Below the pieces are notes generated by a model. It was not told the origin of the DNA. It made no database searches and saw nothing but the letters and a program-made list of their open reading frames with translations. From Ehrlichia ruminantium (GTDB lineage: Bacteria; Pseudomonadota; Alphaproteobacteria; Rickettsiales; Anaplasmataceae): a DNA stretch of 64,000 bases. The stretch spans positions 1,067,568 through 1,131,567 of the forward strand of contig NZ_CP033455.1 of the NCBI RefSeq assembly GCF_009728835.1. Direction: 5' to 3'. Shown here piece by piece: positions 43,386 through 51,670 of this stretch. Position numbers and translations under genes: made by a program. Numbering within the stretch: the stretch's first letter is position 1; each line of letters opens with the position of its first letter.

Positions 43386-43997
43386 TTAAATTTCATCCTT
43401 TAAATCTTTTCTATATTTACTAAGTTTTTTCTTATTTTTATTAGCAGACTTTTTATCTATTATGTCTTGCAACGTAGATTCCAGCTCCTTGATTTTATCA
43501 TGAGTAGATTCTGGTACCATCTCATCTATATAAGTGTTAAAGATATAGAACACATTATAATAATATGAATCTAAAAACCAATTTGGCAATACTTCCTCAT
43601 CCTCCTTTGCTGCAGGTAATAATGCATAACAGGAAGTTTGAATAATAAAAAATAAAATATAGGAAAAAACCATGCCTTTTACTAAACCTATTAACAAGCC
43701 TCCAAATCGATCAACCACACTACATCTGGCCGAAGAAAGAAGACTCATAACCCAACCATTGACAATTATTGCAGTAATAGTAATAAAAACAAAAACAGTA
43801 ATTGCTGATAATATTCCCGCTATAACTTCAGAAGTAACATACTGATTATACAAATCCGTAAAACAACTTCTATATCGTATAGTTAATAAGATAGATATGA
43901 AAATACTAGTTAAACCAAATATTTCTTTAATAAACCCTCTTAAGATGCCAATGATAACCGATAATAATATGATACCAATTACTGCTAAATCTAGCAT
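43386..43997 (-). CDS. CvpA family inner-membrane protein
   Basis: A 203-residue protein with four predicted membrane segments in the first ~125 residues (LAVIGIILLSVIIGILRG; EIFGLTSIFISILLTI; AGILSAITVFVFITITAII; GLVKGMVFSYILFFII) and a charged, lysine-rich C-terminal tail. The start LDLAVIGIILLSVIIGILRGFIKE and the VDRFGGLLIGLVKG loop match the CvpA family (named from colicin V production; general role in envelope integrity). It lies 12 bp downstream of the TRAP transporter gene and 127 bp upstream of rpsF. Confidence 0.88.
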   Translation of the reverse strand: MLDLAVIGIILLSVIIGILRGFIKEIFGLTSIFISILLTIRYRSCFTDLYNQYVTSEVIAGILSAITVFVFITITAIIVNGWVMSLLSSARCSVVDRFGGLLIGLVKGMVFSYILFFIIQTSCYALLPAAKEDEEVLPNWFLDSYYYNVFYIFNTYIDEMVPESTHDKIKELESTLQDIIDKKSANKNKKKLSKYRKDLKDEI

Positions 43998-44009
43998 ATC
44001 AATCCTACT

Positions 44010-46655
44010 TCATTTTACAGAATTACTTCTTCTAGTTTGCAAAAAGATAATAATCAACAGTAATATAATAGCTATTAAATAAATACAAATAGTATAATAA
44101 TATTTCTTATAAGATAATGCTAACCCTACAATATCATATGTATTATCCATATCAGAAGGTTCTACATAACTCCAGCTCGCTATATCAACAATACCCAACT
44201 TATTATTAGATATTTGAGTGGTATCAACAATTATACCAAGGTTTTTACGTAATAAATCAAGTATTGTACCCTGATACTCAGCTATATCTATTTTATCTTT
44301 TAATGGTATAATCACATCCTTCCGTGTAACATTATTACTATCATCTTTCCTTTGCACAGTCATTTTAACAGAACTATTTTTAGAAACTACTAACGTACGC
44401 TCTAATTCAGAAAACATTATATCATTATAAGGAGATACTATTAAATTAGTAATATAGTTCTGCATAATAAACAATACTCCTACAACCAATAGCATTATAG
44501 ATTCATAGAACTTATTCCGTCTAATGAAATACCCTTGCATTGCTGCTGAAATACTCAATATCCCAACTAAAGATACACAAATGACTATTATAGTATCCCA
44601 TATGTTTGTAATATCATATAATATTAACTCTGTATTATATATAAATAAGAAAGGAACGATCATAGTTCTTACATTATATAAGAAAGATTGTACCCCAGTC
44701 TTAAAAGCATTACCTTTAGCAATTGCTGCAGCAGCATAGGAAGCTATCCCTACTGGAGGAGTAACATCTGCCATGATCCCAAAATAAAAAACAAACAGAT
44801 GTATAGCAATTTGTGGAACATAGATACCACTTTTATGTATAACAGAACTTAAAATAGGAGCCATAAGTGTAGATACGATAATATAACATCCTGTCGCAGG
44901 CATTCCCATACCTAATACTATACATATTATCGCTGTTACTAATAATGTGAAAAATAAACTACCACTTGCTATAGAATCAAGTACACCACTAATCGATAAA
45001 CCAAAACCAGTTAATGATACAATACCTACTATGATTCCAGCTGCACCTGTAGCAATCGCAATAGAGATCATATTCTTAGAAGCCATAATCATAGCCTCAT
45101 ACGTTTGCCTGATACTATTAGAAAATACAGAAAGTATATTTGCTGCTCTTTTAGTAAATATCGTATAGATTGTATCCCTAGTAAGTAACATAAAGATTAA
45201 GAATAAATTTGTCCAAAAGCAAGATAACGCAGAAGACATCTTTTCGACTATTAAACACCATATCAAAATAAAAATCGGAATAAAATAATGTATTCCATAT
45301 TTAAAAGTCTCTGATAAATTTGGACACCTATCCTCCTGATCATTATTAATCCTAAGATGTTCCCCTTTAGATTGATAAAACAGAACGCCAACATATAAAG
45401 TAACTAATATCAACGATATACAGTATAGACTCTTATCAAGAAATATGGCCTTTATTCCAGGAATATAAAGTTCATATATATGAATCCCTTCTATAAGTAC
45501 ATAAATAACACATGATAAAATTACTATACAGCTAGCAGATATAAAAAATCTCAACAAACTCAAATAAATAGACCTTGCTCTTGTTAAATCAATTACAGGC
45601 CGCATATCTAACTTGCAAGCTTCTAGATGTACTATATAAAGCAAAGTAACATACACCATTACTGCTGGAACAAATGCATATTTCACAATAGTTGCGTATG
45701 GAATAGACAAAAATTCTGACATTAAAAACGCTGCAGCACCCATAACTGGAGGCATGATTTGTCCATTAACACCAGCTGAAACTTCTATTGCAGCAGCTTT
45801 TTCAGCACTCAACCCCATTTTTTTCATCAAAGGAATAGTAAAAGATCCTATAGTAATAGTATTAGCAATTGAAGATCCAGACATCATACCCATAAAACCG
45901 GAAGCAATAACTGCAGCTTTAGCTGGTCCACCAACAAATCTTCCCAATAAAGCAAACGATAGCTTAATAAAAAAGTTACCAGCACCAGCTTTATCCAAGA
46001 ATGCACCAAATAATACATACAGAAACACAAAATTAGAAGATACAGATAATGCAACTCCAAATACGCCTTCAGAAGATAACCACTCATGAGATGCTATAGC
46101 AGAAAAATTGTGTCCCTTATGTGCAATAATATCTGGCATATACTTACCAAAATATGCATACGTTAAAAACGTCAAGATAATAATAGTGATAGGTAATCCT
46201 ATTGCTCTTCTAGCACCTTCTAGTAAGAATAAAAGTCCAAAAAACGCTATAACTAAGTCAACATCATTAGGCATTGCTATCCTAAATGATAATTCTTCAT
46301 AAAACACTACAATGTATAGCGCAGATATACTAGCTAACAGTGCAGAAATCCAGTTCAGTGCTTTAATAGAAGTCCTGTTCGAATTTTCTAATACTGGAAA
46401 AAATAAAAATAACAAAGAAAATGCAAATGCTAAATGTATCGCTCTGCACTGAATATCAGGCAATACTGCCCATTCTATCCCATAATTAACCAAACAAAAA
46501 GGCAAAGGTGAGGCTATAAATAATTGAAAACATGCCCAAAAAAAAGCCAAAAAGCTTACTGTACAAGAAGTAATCTTACCACAATCATCAATTTGTCTTG
46601 AAGAAGCTAGTTCTCGGTCTATTATATGTTGTATATGCTCTTCCTTATTTTTCAT
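44010..46655 (-). CDS. TRAP transporter fused permease (4TM/12TM)
   Basis: An 881-residue inner-membrane protein combining the small DctQ-like and large DctM-like subunits of a TRAP transporter in one chain, as in the TAXI-type systems. The DctM part shows KAAVIASGFMGMMSGSSIAN (about 244-263) and ITIGSFTIPLMKKMGLSAEKAAAIE, plus IVLGMGMPATGCYIIVSTLM (about 590) and DVTPPVGIASYAAAAIAKG (about 635), which are family hallmarks. A C-terminal extension (about 745-881) ends in another membrane segment. Such transporters need a periplasmic solute-binding protein, which is not encoded nearby; substrates are usually carboxylates or glutamate. First gene of the block with cvpA 12 bp downstream. Confidence 0.93.
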   Translation of the reverse strand: MKNKEEHIQHIIDRELASSRQIDDCGKITSCTVSFLAFFWACFQLFIASPLPFCLVNYGIEWAVLPDIQCRAIHLAFAFSLLFLFFPVLENSNRTSIKALNWISALLASISALYIVVFYEELSFRIAMPNDVDLVIAFFGLLFLLEGARRAIGLPITIIILTFLTYAYFGKYMPDIIAHKGHNFSAIASHEWLSSEGVFGVALSVSSNFVFLYVLFGAFLDKAGAGNFFIKLSFALLGRFVGGPAKAAVIASGFMGMMSGSSIANTITIGSFTIPLMKKMGLSAEKAAAIEVSAGVNGQIMPPVMGAAAFLMSEFLSIPYATIVKYAFVPAVMVYVTLLYIVHLEACKLDMRPVIDLTRARSIYLSLLRFFISASCIVILSCVIYVLIEGIHIYELYIPGIKAIFLDKSLYCISLILVTLYVGVLFYQSKGEHLRINNDQEDRCPNLSETFKYGIHYFIPIFILIWCLIVEKMSSALSCFWTNLFLIFMLLTRDTIYTIFTKRAANILSVFSNSIRQTYEAMIMASKNMISIAIATGAAGIIVGIVSLTGFGLSISGVLDSIASGSLFFTLLVTAIICIVLGMGMPATGCYIIVSTLMAPILSSVIHKSGIYVPQIAIHLFVFYFGIMADVTPPVGIASYAAAAIAKGNAFKTGVQSFLYNVRTMIVPFLFIYNTELILYDITNIWDTIIVICVSLVGILSISAAMQGYFIRRNKFYESIMLLVVGVLFIMQNYITNLIVSPYNDIMFSELERTLVVSKNSSVKMTVQRKDDSNNVTRKDVIIPLKDKIDIAEYQGTILDLLRKNLGIIVDTTQISNNKLGIVDIASWSYVEPSDMDNTYDIVGLALSYKKYYYTICIYLIAIILLLIIIFLQTRRSNSVK

Positions 46656-47105
46656 TCTATAATCAACCCTGTTCTAATTCTTTACTAGTTAATAGCATCA
46701 CGCAATTTCCACGTCAATAAAATATAACCTCCTAACTAACACCTATAATTCTCTGAAATACATTAAAAATATATTGTTAAAATTAGCAAAATGATAAACT
46801 ATGCGATCAAATATCTCGACTACCCTAACTTAACATATTGAATAGTACCAAGTGACTAAGTTACAACCTACATCGTTTATATAACATAAACTTATTCTAC
46901 CCTAGATTACTACAAATAATTACAATAGTAAATCTATTTACTACTATTAATTTTATTATTAACAAATATACATCCACAACAACCGTTTCTATATTCAACA
47001 ATATTGTACAATTAGCATTATTAAAAACTTCCAGTAGATAATATGTTGTCTACCTGATAGAATAAAGTCCGTGCTTATTATATAATAAAATTTGTCACCT
47101 AGCTC
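46656..47105. other. non-coding gap between divergent genes
   Basis: A 450-bp spacer between the TRAP gene (minus) and radA (plus). Both promoters should lie here. I see no repeat array, RNA gene or confident -35/-10 pair. Confidence 0.45.
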
Positions 47106-48458
47106 ATGTCTACAAAAATTGTATATGTATGCCAAGTATGTAGTAATCAAACACATAGATGGACTGGTAAATGTAACTCCTGTGGCAGCTGGGATAGTAT
47201 CATAGGAGAAACAGCTACTGAACATTTAACAAACGTACAATATGTTTCTGAAATAAAATTAAGCTCATTATCCGACAAAAACATAATATCCCCTACTCGT
47301 TTCATAACAAAGATCAACGAAATAGACAGAGTATTTGGAGGAGGTATAGTTTTAGGAAGTAGTACTCTCATTGGAGGAGAACCTGGTGTGGGAAAATCAA
47401 CACTGTTACTACAATTAGCTGCAATTTTAGACAAAAACTTCTCTACATGTCTTTATGTTTCAGGTGAAGAATCCGTAGATCAAATTAAAATCAGAGCAGA
47501 TCGATTACATATTACTCAATCTAATATCCAATTATTATCAACATCATCTTTATCAGATATTACCAATTCTCTCAAAAAGAATAAGGATTTTAAGTGTATT
47601 ATTGTTGACTCAATACAAACCATATATGACAGTAAAATATCATCACCACCTGGCACTGTAGTTCAAATACGTATGTGCACTCATGAACTTATAACTCTTA
47701 CAAAACAACACAATATAATTTTATTTATACTAGGACAAATAACAAAAGATGGTCAAATAGCTGGTCCAAAAACTCTAGAACATATGGTAGATACAGTACT
47801 ATATTTCGAAGGAGAAAATAATAGTCAACTGCGTATCTTACGTACAGTAAAAAATAGATTTGGCCCTACCAATGAAATAGGGGTATTTGAGATGTCTGAT
47901 CGTGGACTAATCCCAGTAAACAACCCATCTTCTCTTTTTTTATCTAAATCACAGTACAACAATATAGTAGGCAGTGCAGTATTTGCAGGCATTGAAGGAT
48001 CAAGACCTTTACTGATGGAAATACAATCATTAATTGCAAATACAAATATGGTAACTCCAAGAAGAGCAGTTGTTGGATGGGATGTTAATCGATTAGCAAT
48101 GATTATAGCTGTACTCACAGCCAAATGTAATATATTTCTTGGAGATAAGGAAGTATACCTTAATATTGCAGGAGGTTTAAAAATATGTGAACCAGCAGCA
48201 GATCTAGCCATTGCAGCATCATTAATATCAAGCTTCACTAATATACCTATTCCACCATCAACAATAATATTGGGAGAAATAGCCCTATCAGGAGAAATAA
48301 GGAATGTATCAAATATTGATTTACGCTTAAAAGAAGCTTATAAACTAGGCTTGACACAAGCAATCATTCCACTCAATAATAAGCATGTTTTCTCTGATAT
48401 CAAAATCATAGAAATAGGTCATATTAGAACATTGAAAAAATATCTCATTGAACTATGA
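47106..48458 (+). CDS. radA: DNA repair protein RadA
   Basis: DnaB-like helicase that promotes branch migration in homologous recombination. The 450-residue protein has an N-terminal C4 zinc finger (Cys9, Cys12, Cys23, Cys26), a RecA-like ATPase with Walker A GGEPGVGKSTLLLQLA (about 90-105) and Walker B CIIVDSIQTI, the RadA-specific KNRFG motif (about 249) followed by PTNEIGVFEM, and a C-terminal Lon-protease-like domain (ending with PPSTIILGEIALSGEIRNV). The stop overlaps the next gene's ATG by 4 nt, so it is translationally coupled to ccmG. Confidence 0.97.
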   Translation: MSTKIVYVCQVCSNQTHRWTGKCNSCGSWDSIIGETATEHLTNVQYVSEIKLSSLSDKNIISPTRFITKINEIDRVFGGGIVLGSSTLIGGEPGVGKSTLLLQLAAILDKNFSTCLYVSGEESVDQIKIRADRLHITQSNIQLLSTSSLSDITNSLKKNKDFKCIIVDSIQTIYDSKISSPPGTVVQIRMCTHELITLTKQHNIILFILGQITKDGQIAGPKTLEHMVDTVLYFEGENNSQLRILRTVKNRFGPTNEIGVFEMSDRGLIPVNNPSSLFLSKSQYNNIVGSAVFAGIEGSRPLLMEIQSLIANTNMVTPRRAVVGWDVNRLAMIIAVLTAKCNIFLGDKEVYLNIAGGLKICEPAADLAIAASLISSFTNIPIPPSTIILGEIALSGEIRNVSNIDLRLKEAYKLGLTQAIIPLNNKHVFSDIKIIEIGHIRTLKKYLIEL

Positions 48459-48976
48459 AAATAATTGGTATAATCTTTCTAGCATGCTTTTTAATGTTCG
48501 TAGCAATATTTACAAAAGCATTATTAAATAAAAACACCATTCATGATATTTCAAATAGAATAATATTACCTCTTTTATATACAGAAGACCAATTGTTTGA
48601 TACAAACGATCTAATTGGACATCCGTATATATTAAATGTATTTGCATCTTGGTGTACTACATGTCAAGAAGAACATAGTATGCTACTAGATATTGCTAAA
48701 GAACAAATTATAGAAATATATGGCATCAATTACCTTGACACGGAATACAAAGTAAAAGAGTGGCTTAAAACTAATGGGGATCCTTATACTAAAATTGCAA
48801 AAGACTATTCTGGGAAAGTAAATAACATACTAGGAGTAACAGGAGTACCAGAAACTTTTATATTCGATCAACATGGAAAATTACTACTACACATATATGG
48901 CAGCCTAACTAAAGACATATGGAGAACTCAAATACTACCATTAATACAAAAAACTGAAAACAGTATGAAACTCTAG
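48455..48976 (+). CDS. ccmG: thiol:disulfide interchange protein CcmG/DsbE-like
   Basis: A membrane-anchored thioredoxin-fold protein that reduces apocytochrome c cysteines before heme attachment. The 173-residue chain has an N-terminal membrane segment (IIGIIFLACFLMFVAIFT), the active site ASWCTTCQEE with Cys67 and Cys70, and the cis-Pro loop TGVPETFIFDQHGKLL (about 128-143) with the GVPE motif characteristic of CcmG and DsbE. The sequence YGINYLD matches the family's YGxNYKD block. Coupled to radA by a 4-nt overlap, an arrangement that says nothing about function but ensures co-expression. The left arm of a large inverted repeat begins 35 bp after its stop. Confidence 0.9.
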   Translation: MKIIGIIFLACFLMFVAIFTKALLNKNTIHDISNRIILPLLYTEDQLFDTNDLIGHPYILNVFASWCTTCQEEHSMLLDIAKEQIIEIYGINYLDTEYKVKEWLKTNGDPYTKIAKDYSGKVNNILGVTGVPETFIFDQHGKLLLHIYGSLTKDIWRTQILPLIQKTENSMKL

Positions 48977-49010
48977 GTATAGGATAAAGACATCACACAG
49001 CTTAATACAA

Positions 49011-49303
49011 TGTTTAGCAAGTCCATAAATTGATATAAAAATTATGCACTATAACATGTTTATAATGTAAACAGCTACGGTGTATTAGTTTGCTTGAGAA
49101 TGCGTACCAGTTGATATTACAACACTTGTATTGTTCATTACCTATTGTTTAGCTAAGAACAATACAGAAATAAGCCCAGTATGGAAAAGACTAGTGTAAT
49201 GCATTGGATAAACGATGGTTATAAATATTACGTAAGTGTAAAAAGCTGAGAAGACACTTACTGTACATCGTTTTATTAAAACAATATCAAAGTAAATTCA
49301 ATA
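49011..49303. repeat. left arm of a ~295-bp inverted repeat
   Basis: The reverse complement of 50782-51081. Aligned by eye the arms are about 93% identical over nearly 300 bp, with a few small indels; for example, GAGAATGCGTACCAGTTG is on this strand and its complement, CAACTGGTACGCATTCTC, at the right. The arm starts just downstream of the ccmG stop and carries a mirror copy of the bolA promoter region pointing towards ccmG. In it, the TTTACA-TATAGT pair (49071 back to 49048) is only 12 bp apart, so this copy is unlikely to work as a promoter. Confidence 0.95.
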
Positions 49304-49755
49304 TTAATATATAAAACTAATACAGTACCAACAAATTGCTATCTACCTGATTATTAAAGTATTGTATAACAAAAATCAGACATATATGTAATCTATAACT
49401 GCAAAAGCTAATCAGCCATTATCCGCCTAACCACACATTACCACATATCATACAAAAAGTAAAATAACCTTTTTTATATATCAAACCAACGACTTAAATA
49501 AAACTAACGCTTTTACTCTTTACCATCTGACATAAAAATATACGTTTTGATGTACTATAAAAAACCTACATCAAGAATTACAATGTACCTTAAGCAAACA
49601 TGGTAAATTCTCTTCTCACGACACTATATTAGTATTATTATACCTCATAACTCTAGAAAATTGGACAACACACAATGATTTTCAAAAAAGCATTACCACA
49701 TGTTCTCTCAGCTTCTTAGCATTCAATAACATTTATACTGTATAATTATTTAACA
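49304..49755. other. non-coding gap inside the inverted-repeat loop
   Basis: About 450 bp between the left arm and the tandem array. AT-rich, no frame, RNA gene or repeat that I recognise. This segment has no counterpart on the right side, where the array abuts the arm directly. Confidence 0.4.
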
Positions 49756-50781
49756 TATTACACTATCCTTTTTCCTGACTGAGTTTACCCTTGTACTGTT
49801 TTTAATAAACTATATATAGGTATAAATGCTTTCTAGATTTTTGGTACTCACATAATATCTGTACCTTATCACTCACTCAACACATCTCTCCATGCTTTTC
49901 CATATTGATCTTATTTTTGTATTGTTTTTAATAAAACTATACATAGGTAAATGCTTTCTAGATTTTTGATACTCACATAATATCTATACCTTATCACTCA
50001 CTCAACACATCTCTCCATGCTTTTCCATACTGATCTTATTTTTGTATTGTTTTTAATAAACTATACATAGGTAAATGCTTTCTAGATTTTTGGTACTCAC
50101 ATAATATCTGTACCCTATTACTCACCCAACACATCTCACCATGCTTTTCCATATTGATCTTATTTTTTGTATTGTTTTTAATAAAACTATACATAGGTAA
50201 ATGCTTTCTAGATTTTTGATACTCACATAATACCTGTACCTTATAACTCACCCAACACATAACACTATCCTTTTTCCTGACTGAGCTTACCCTTGTATTG
50301 TTTTTAATAAAACTATACATAGGTAAATGCTTTCTAGATTTTTGATACTCACATAATATCTGTACCTTATAACTCACCCAACACATAACACTATCCTTTT
50401 TCCCGACTGAGTTTACCCTTGTACTGTTTTTAATAAACTATATATAGGTATAAATGCTTTCTAGATTTTTGGTACTCACATAATACCTGTACCTTATAAC
50501 TCACCCAACACATAACACTATCCTTTTTCCCGACTGATCTTATTTTTGTATTGTTTTTAATAAAACTATACATAGGTAAATGCTTTCTAGATTTTTGGTA
50601 CTCACATAATATCTGTACCTTATCACTCACCCAACACATAACACTATCCTTTTTCCTGACTGAGCTTACCCTTGTATTGTTTTTAATAAACTATACATAG
50701 GTAAATGCTTTCTAGATTTTTGGTATTTACATAATACCTGCACCCTATCACTCACCCAATACATCATATTATCCTTTTCCG
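49756..50781. repeat. tandem array, 124-127 bp unit, about 8-9 copies
   Basis: The block GCTTTCTAGATTTTT is found with its TTCTA at 49831, 49956, 50080, 50206, 50332, 50459, 50585 and 50710 (steps 124-127). Two unit types differ in the spacer: CATGCTTTTCCATATTGATC (49890-50160) and ATCCTTTTTCCTGACTGAGC (first unit and from 50260 on). One unit at about 50517-50550 is a hybrid, starting as the second type and switching to the first within CGACTGATCTTATTTTTG. The right inverted-repeat arm begins with a further, diverged version of the unit. Minus-strand frames with Met-led 42-codon repeats (50036-50386, 50430-50639) arise from the array. Confidence 0.95.
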
Positions 50782-51081
50782 TATTGAATTTACTTTGATA
50801 TTGTTTTTAATAAAACGATGTACAGTAAGTGTCTTCTCAGCTTTTTACACTTACGTAATATTTATAATCATCGTTTATCCAATTCATTACACTAGTCTTT
50901 TCTATACTGGGATTATTTTCGTATTGTTCTTAGCATAAACAATAGGTAATGAACAATACAAGTGTTGTAATATCAACTGGTACGCATTCTCAAGTAAACT
51001 AATACACCTTAGCTATTTACCTACATTATAAAACATGTTATAGTGCGTAATCTTTATATCAATTTATGGACTTGCTAAACA
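50782..51081. repeat. right arm of a ~295-bp inverted repeat
   Basis: Reverse complement of 49011-49303. The homology ends with TTGCTAAACA at 51072-51081, immediately before the bolA ATG at 51082, so the arm is exactly the bolA upstream region. Its inner end is a diverged tandem unit (TTCTCAGCTTTTTACACTTA compares with TTCTAGATTTTTGGTACTCA of the array), so the arm and array share an origin. Confidence 0.95.
51016..51044 (+). promoter_or_regulatory. predicted promoter of bolA-grxD-ligA
   Basis: TTTACC at 51016-51021, a 17-nt spacer and TATAGT at 51039-51044, 38 bp upstream of the bolA start. It lies within the right inverted-repeat arm. The mirrored copy in the left arm keeps the boxes but has lost 5 bp of spacing, which contrasts with the ideal spacing here. 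Confidence 0.5.
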
Positions 51082-51303
51082 ATGAGTGTAATACAATCTC
51101 ATTTAGAACAAGTAATAAGAGATGCTTTCCCTGAAGCCGATATTACTATTACTAGCCTAGTTGATGATAATAACCATTATGCAATCAAAATAGTATCTCA
51201 ACAATTTCAAGGCAAGTCAAAACTCGAACAACATAGGATGGTATATAAAGTACTAGATGGGTTAAATATACACGCAATACAAATAAAAACAGAATCTAAG
51301 TAA
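51082..51303 (+). CDS. BolA/IbaG-family protein
   Basis: A 73-residue protein of the BolA family. It has the short helix-strand-strand start (LEQVIRDAFPEADITITSLVDDNNHYAIKIVSQQF, read in parts) and the conserved block SKLEQHRMVYKVLDGL with H51 in the L-x-x-H/R-x-x-V-Y pattern. BolA-like proteins form complexes with CGFS monothiol glutaredoxins and help deliver Fe-S clusters or sense iron; the next gene, 6 bp downstream, encodes just such a glutaredoxin, which supports the assignment. First gene of bolA-grxD-ligA. Its upstream region is one arm of the inverted repeat. Confidence 0.92.
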   Translation: MSVIQSHLEQVIRDAFPEADITITSLVDDNNHYAIKIVSQQFQGKSKLEQHRMVYKVLDGLNIHAIQIKTESK

Positions 51304-51309
51304 TATGTT

Positions 51310-51642
51310 ATGACAGACAATATAATGAATAGAATAAAACATGATATAGAAACTAATGATGTAGTTCTATACATGAAAGGTGATGCTAACCTTCCTCAAT
51401 GTGGTTTTTCCAGCACAGTAGTTGCCATTCTTAAAAAGATGAATGTTAACTTTAAAAGCATTAATGTATTAGAAGACTTAGAATTACGTGAAGCAATAAA
51501 AGAATTCACAAACTGGCCTACTATTCCACAATTATATGTGAAAGGTGAATTCATTGGAGGATGCGATATAGTTAAAGAAATGTATTATAATGGAGAACTT
51601 CAAGAATTATTTATCAAAAATAATTTAATTACAGCTAATTAA
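51310..51642 (+). CDS. grxD: monothiol glutaredoxin (CGFS type)
   Basis: A 110-residue Grx4-type glutaredoxin that binds and transfers [2Fe-2S] clusters with BolA partners. The active site is PQCGFS with Cys31, and the glutathione-binding signature follows: WPTIPQLYVKGEFIGGCDIV (about 74-93) with the TIPQ and GGCD loops. Length matches E. coli GrxD. Starts 6 bp after bolA, ends 28 bp before ligA; the three are one transcription unit. Confidence 0.96.
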   Translation: MTDNIMNRIKHDIETNDVVLYMKGDANLPQCGFSSTVVAILKKMNVNFKSINVLEDLELREAIKEFTNWPTIPQLYVKGEFIGGCDIVKEMYYNGELQELFIKNNLITAN

Positions 51643-51670
51643 TCAAGCATGTATTTAATCAAAATCAATT

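Noticed and set aside
47147-48238. Long minus-strand frames opposite radA (and similar ones opposite ppdK, ruvB and the TRAP gene)
   Set aside because: They are antisense shadows of well-supported genes with no homology of their own.
49011-51081. Insertion sequence or composite transposon defined by the inverted arms
   Set aside because: No transposase frame between the arms, no target-site duplication and the arms correspond to a native promoter region.
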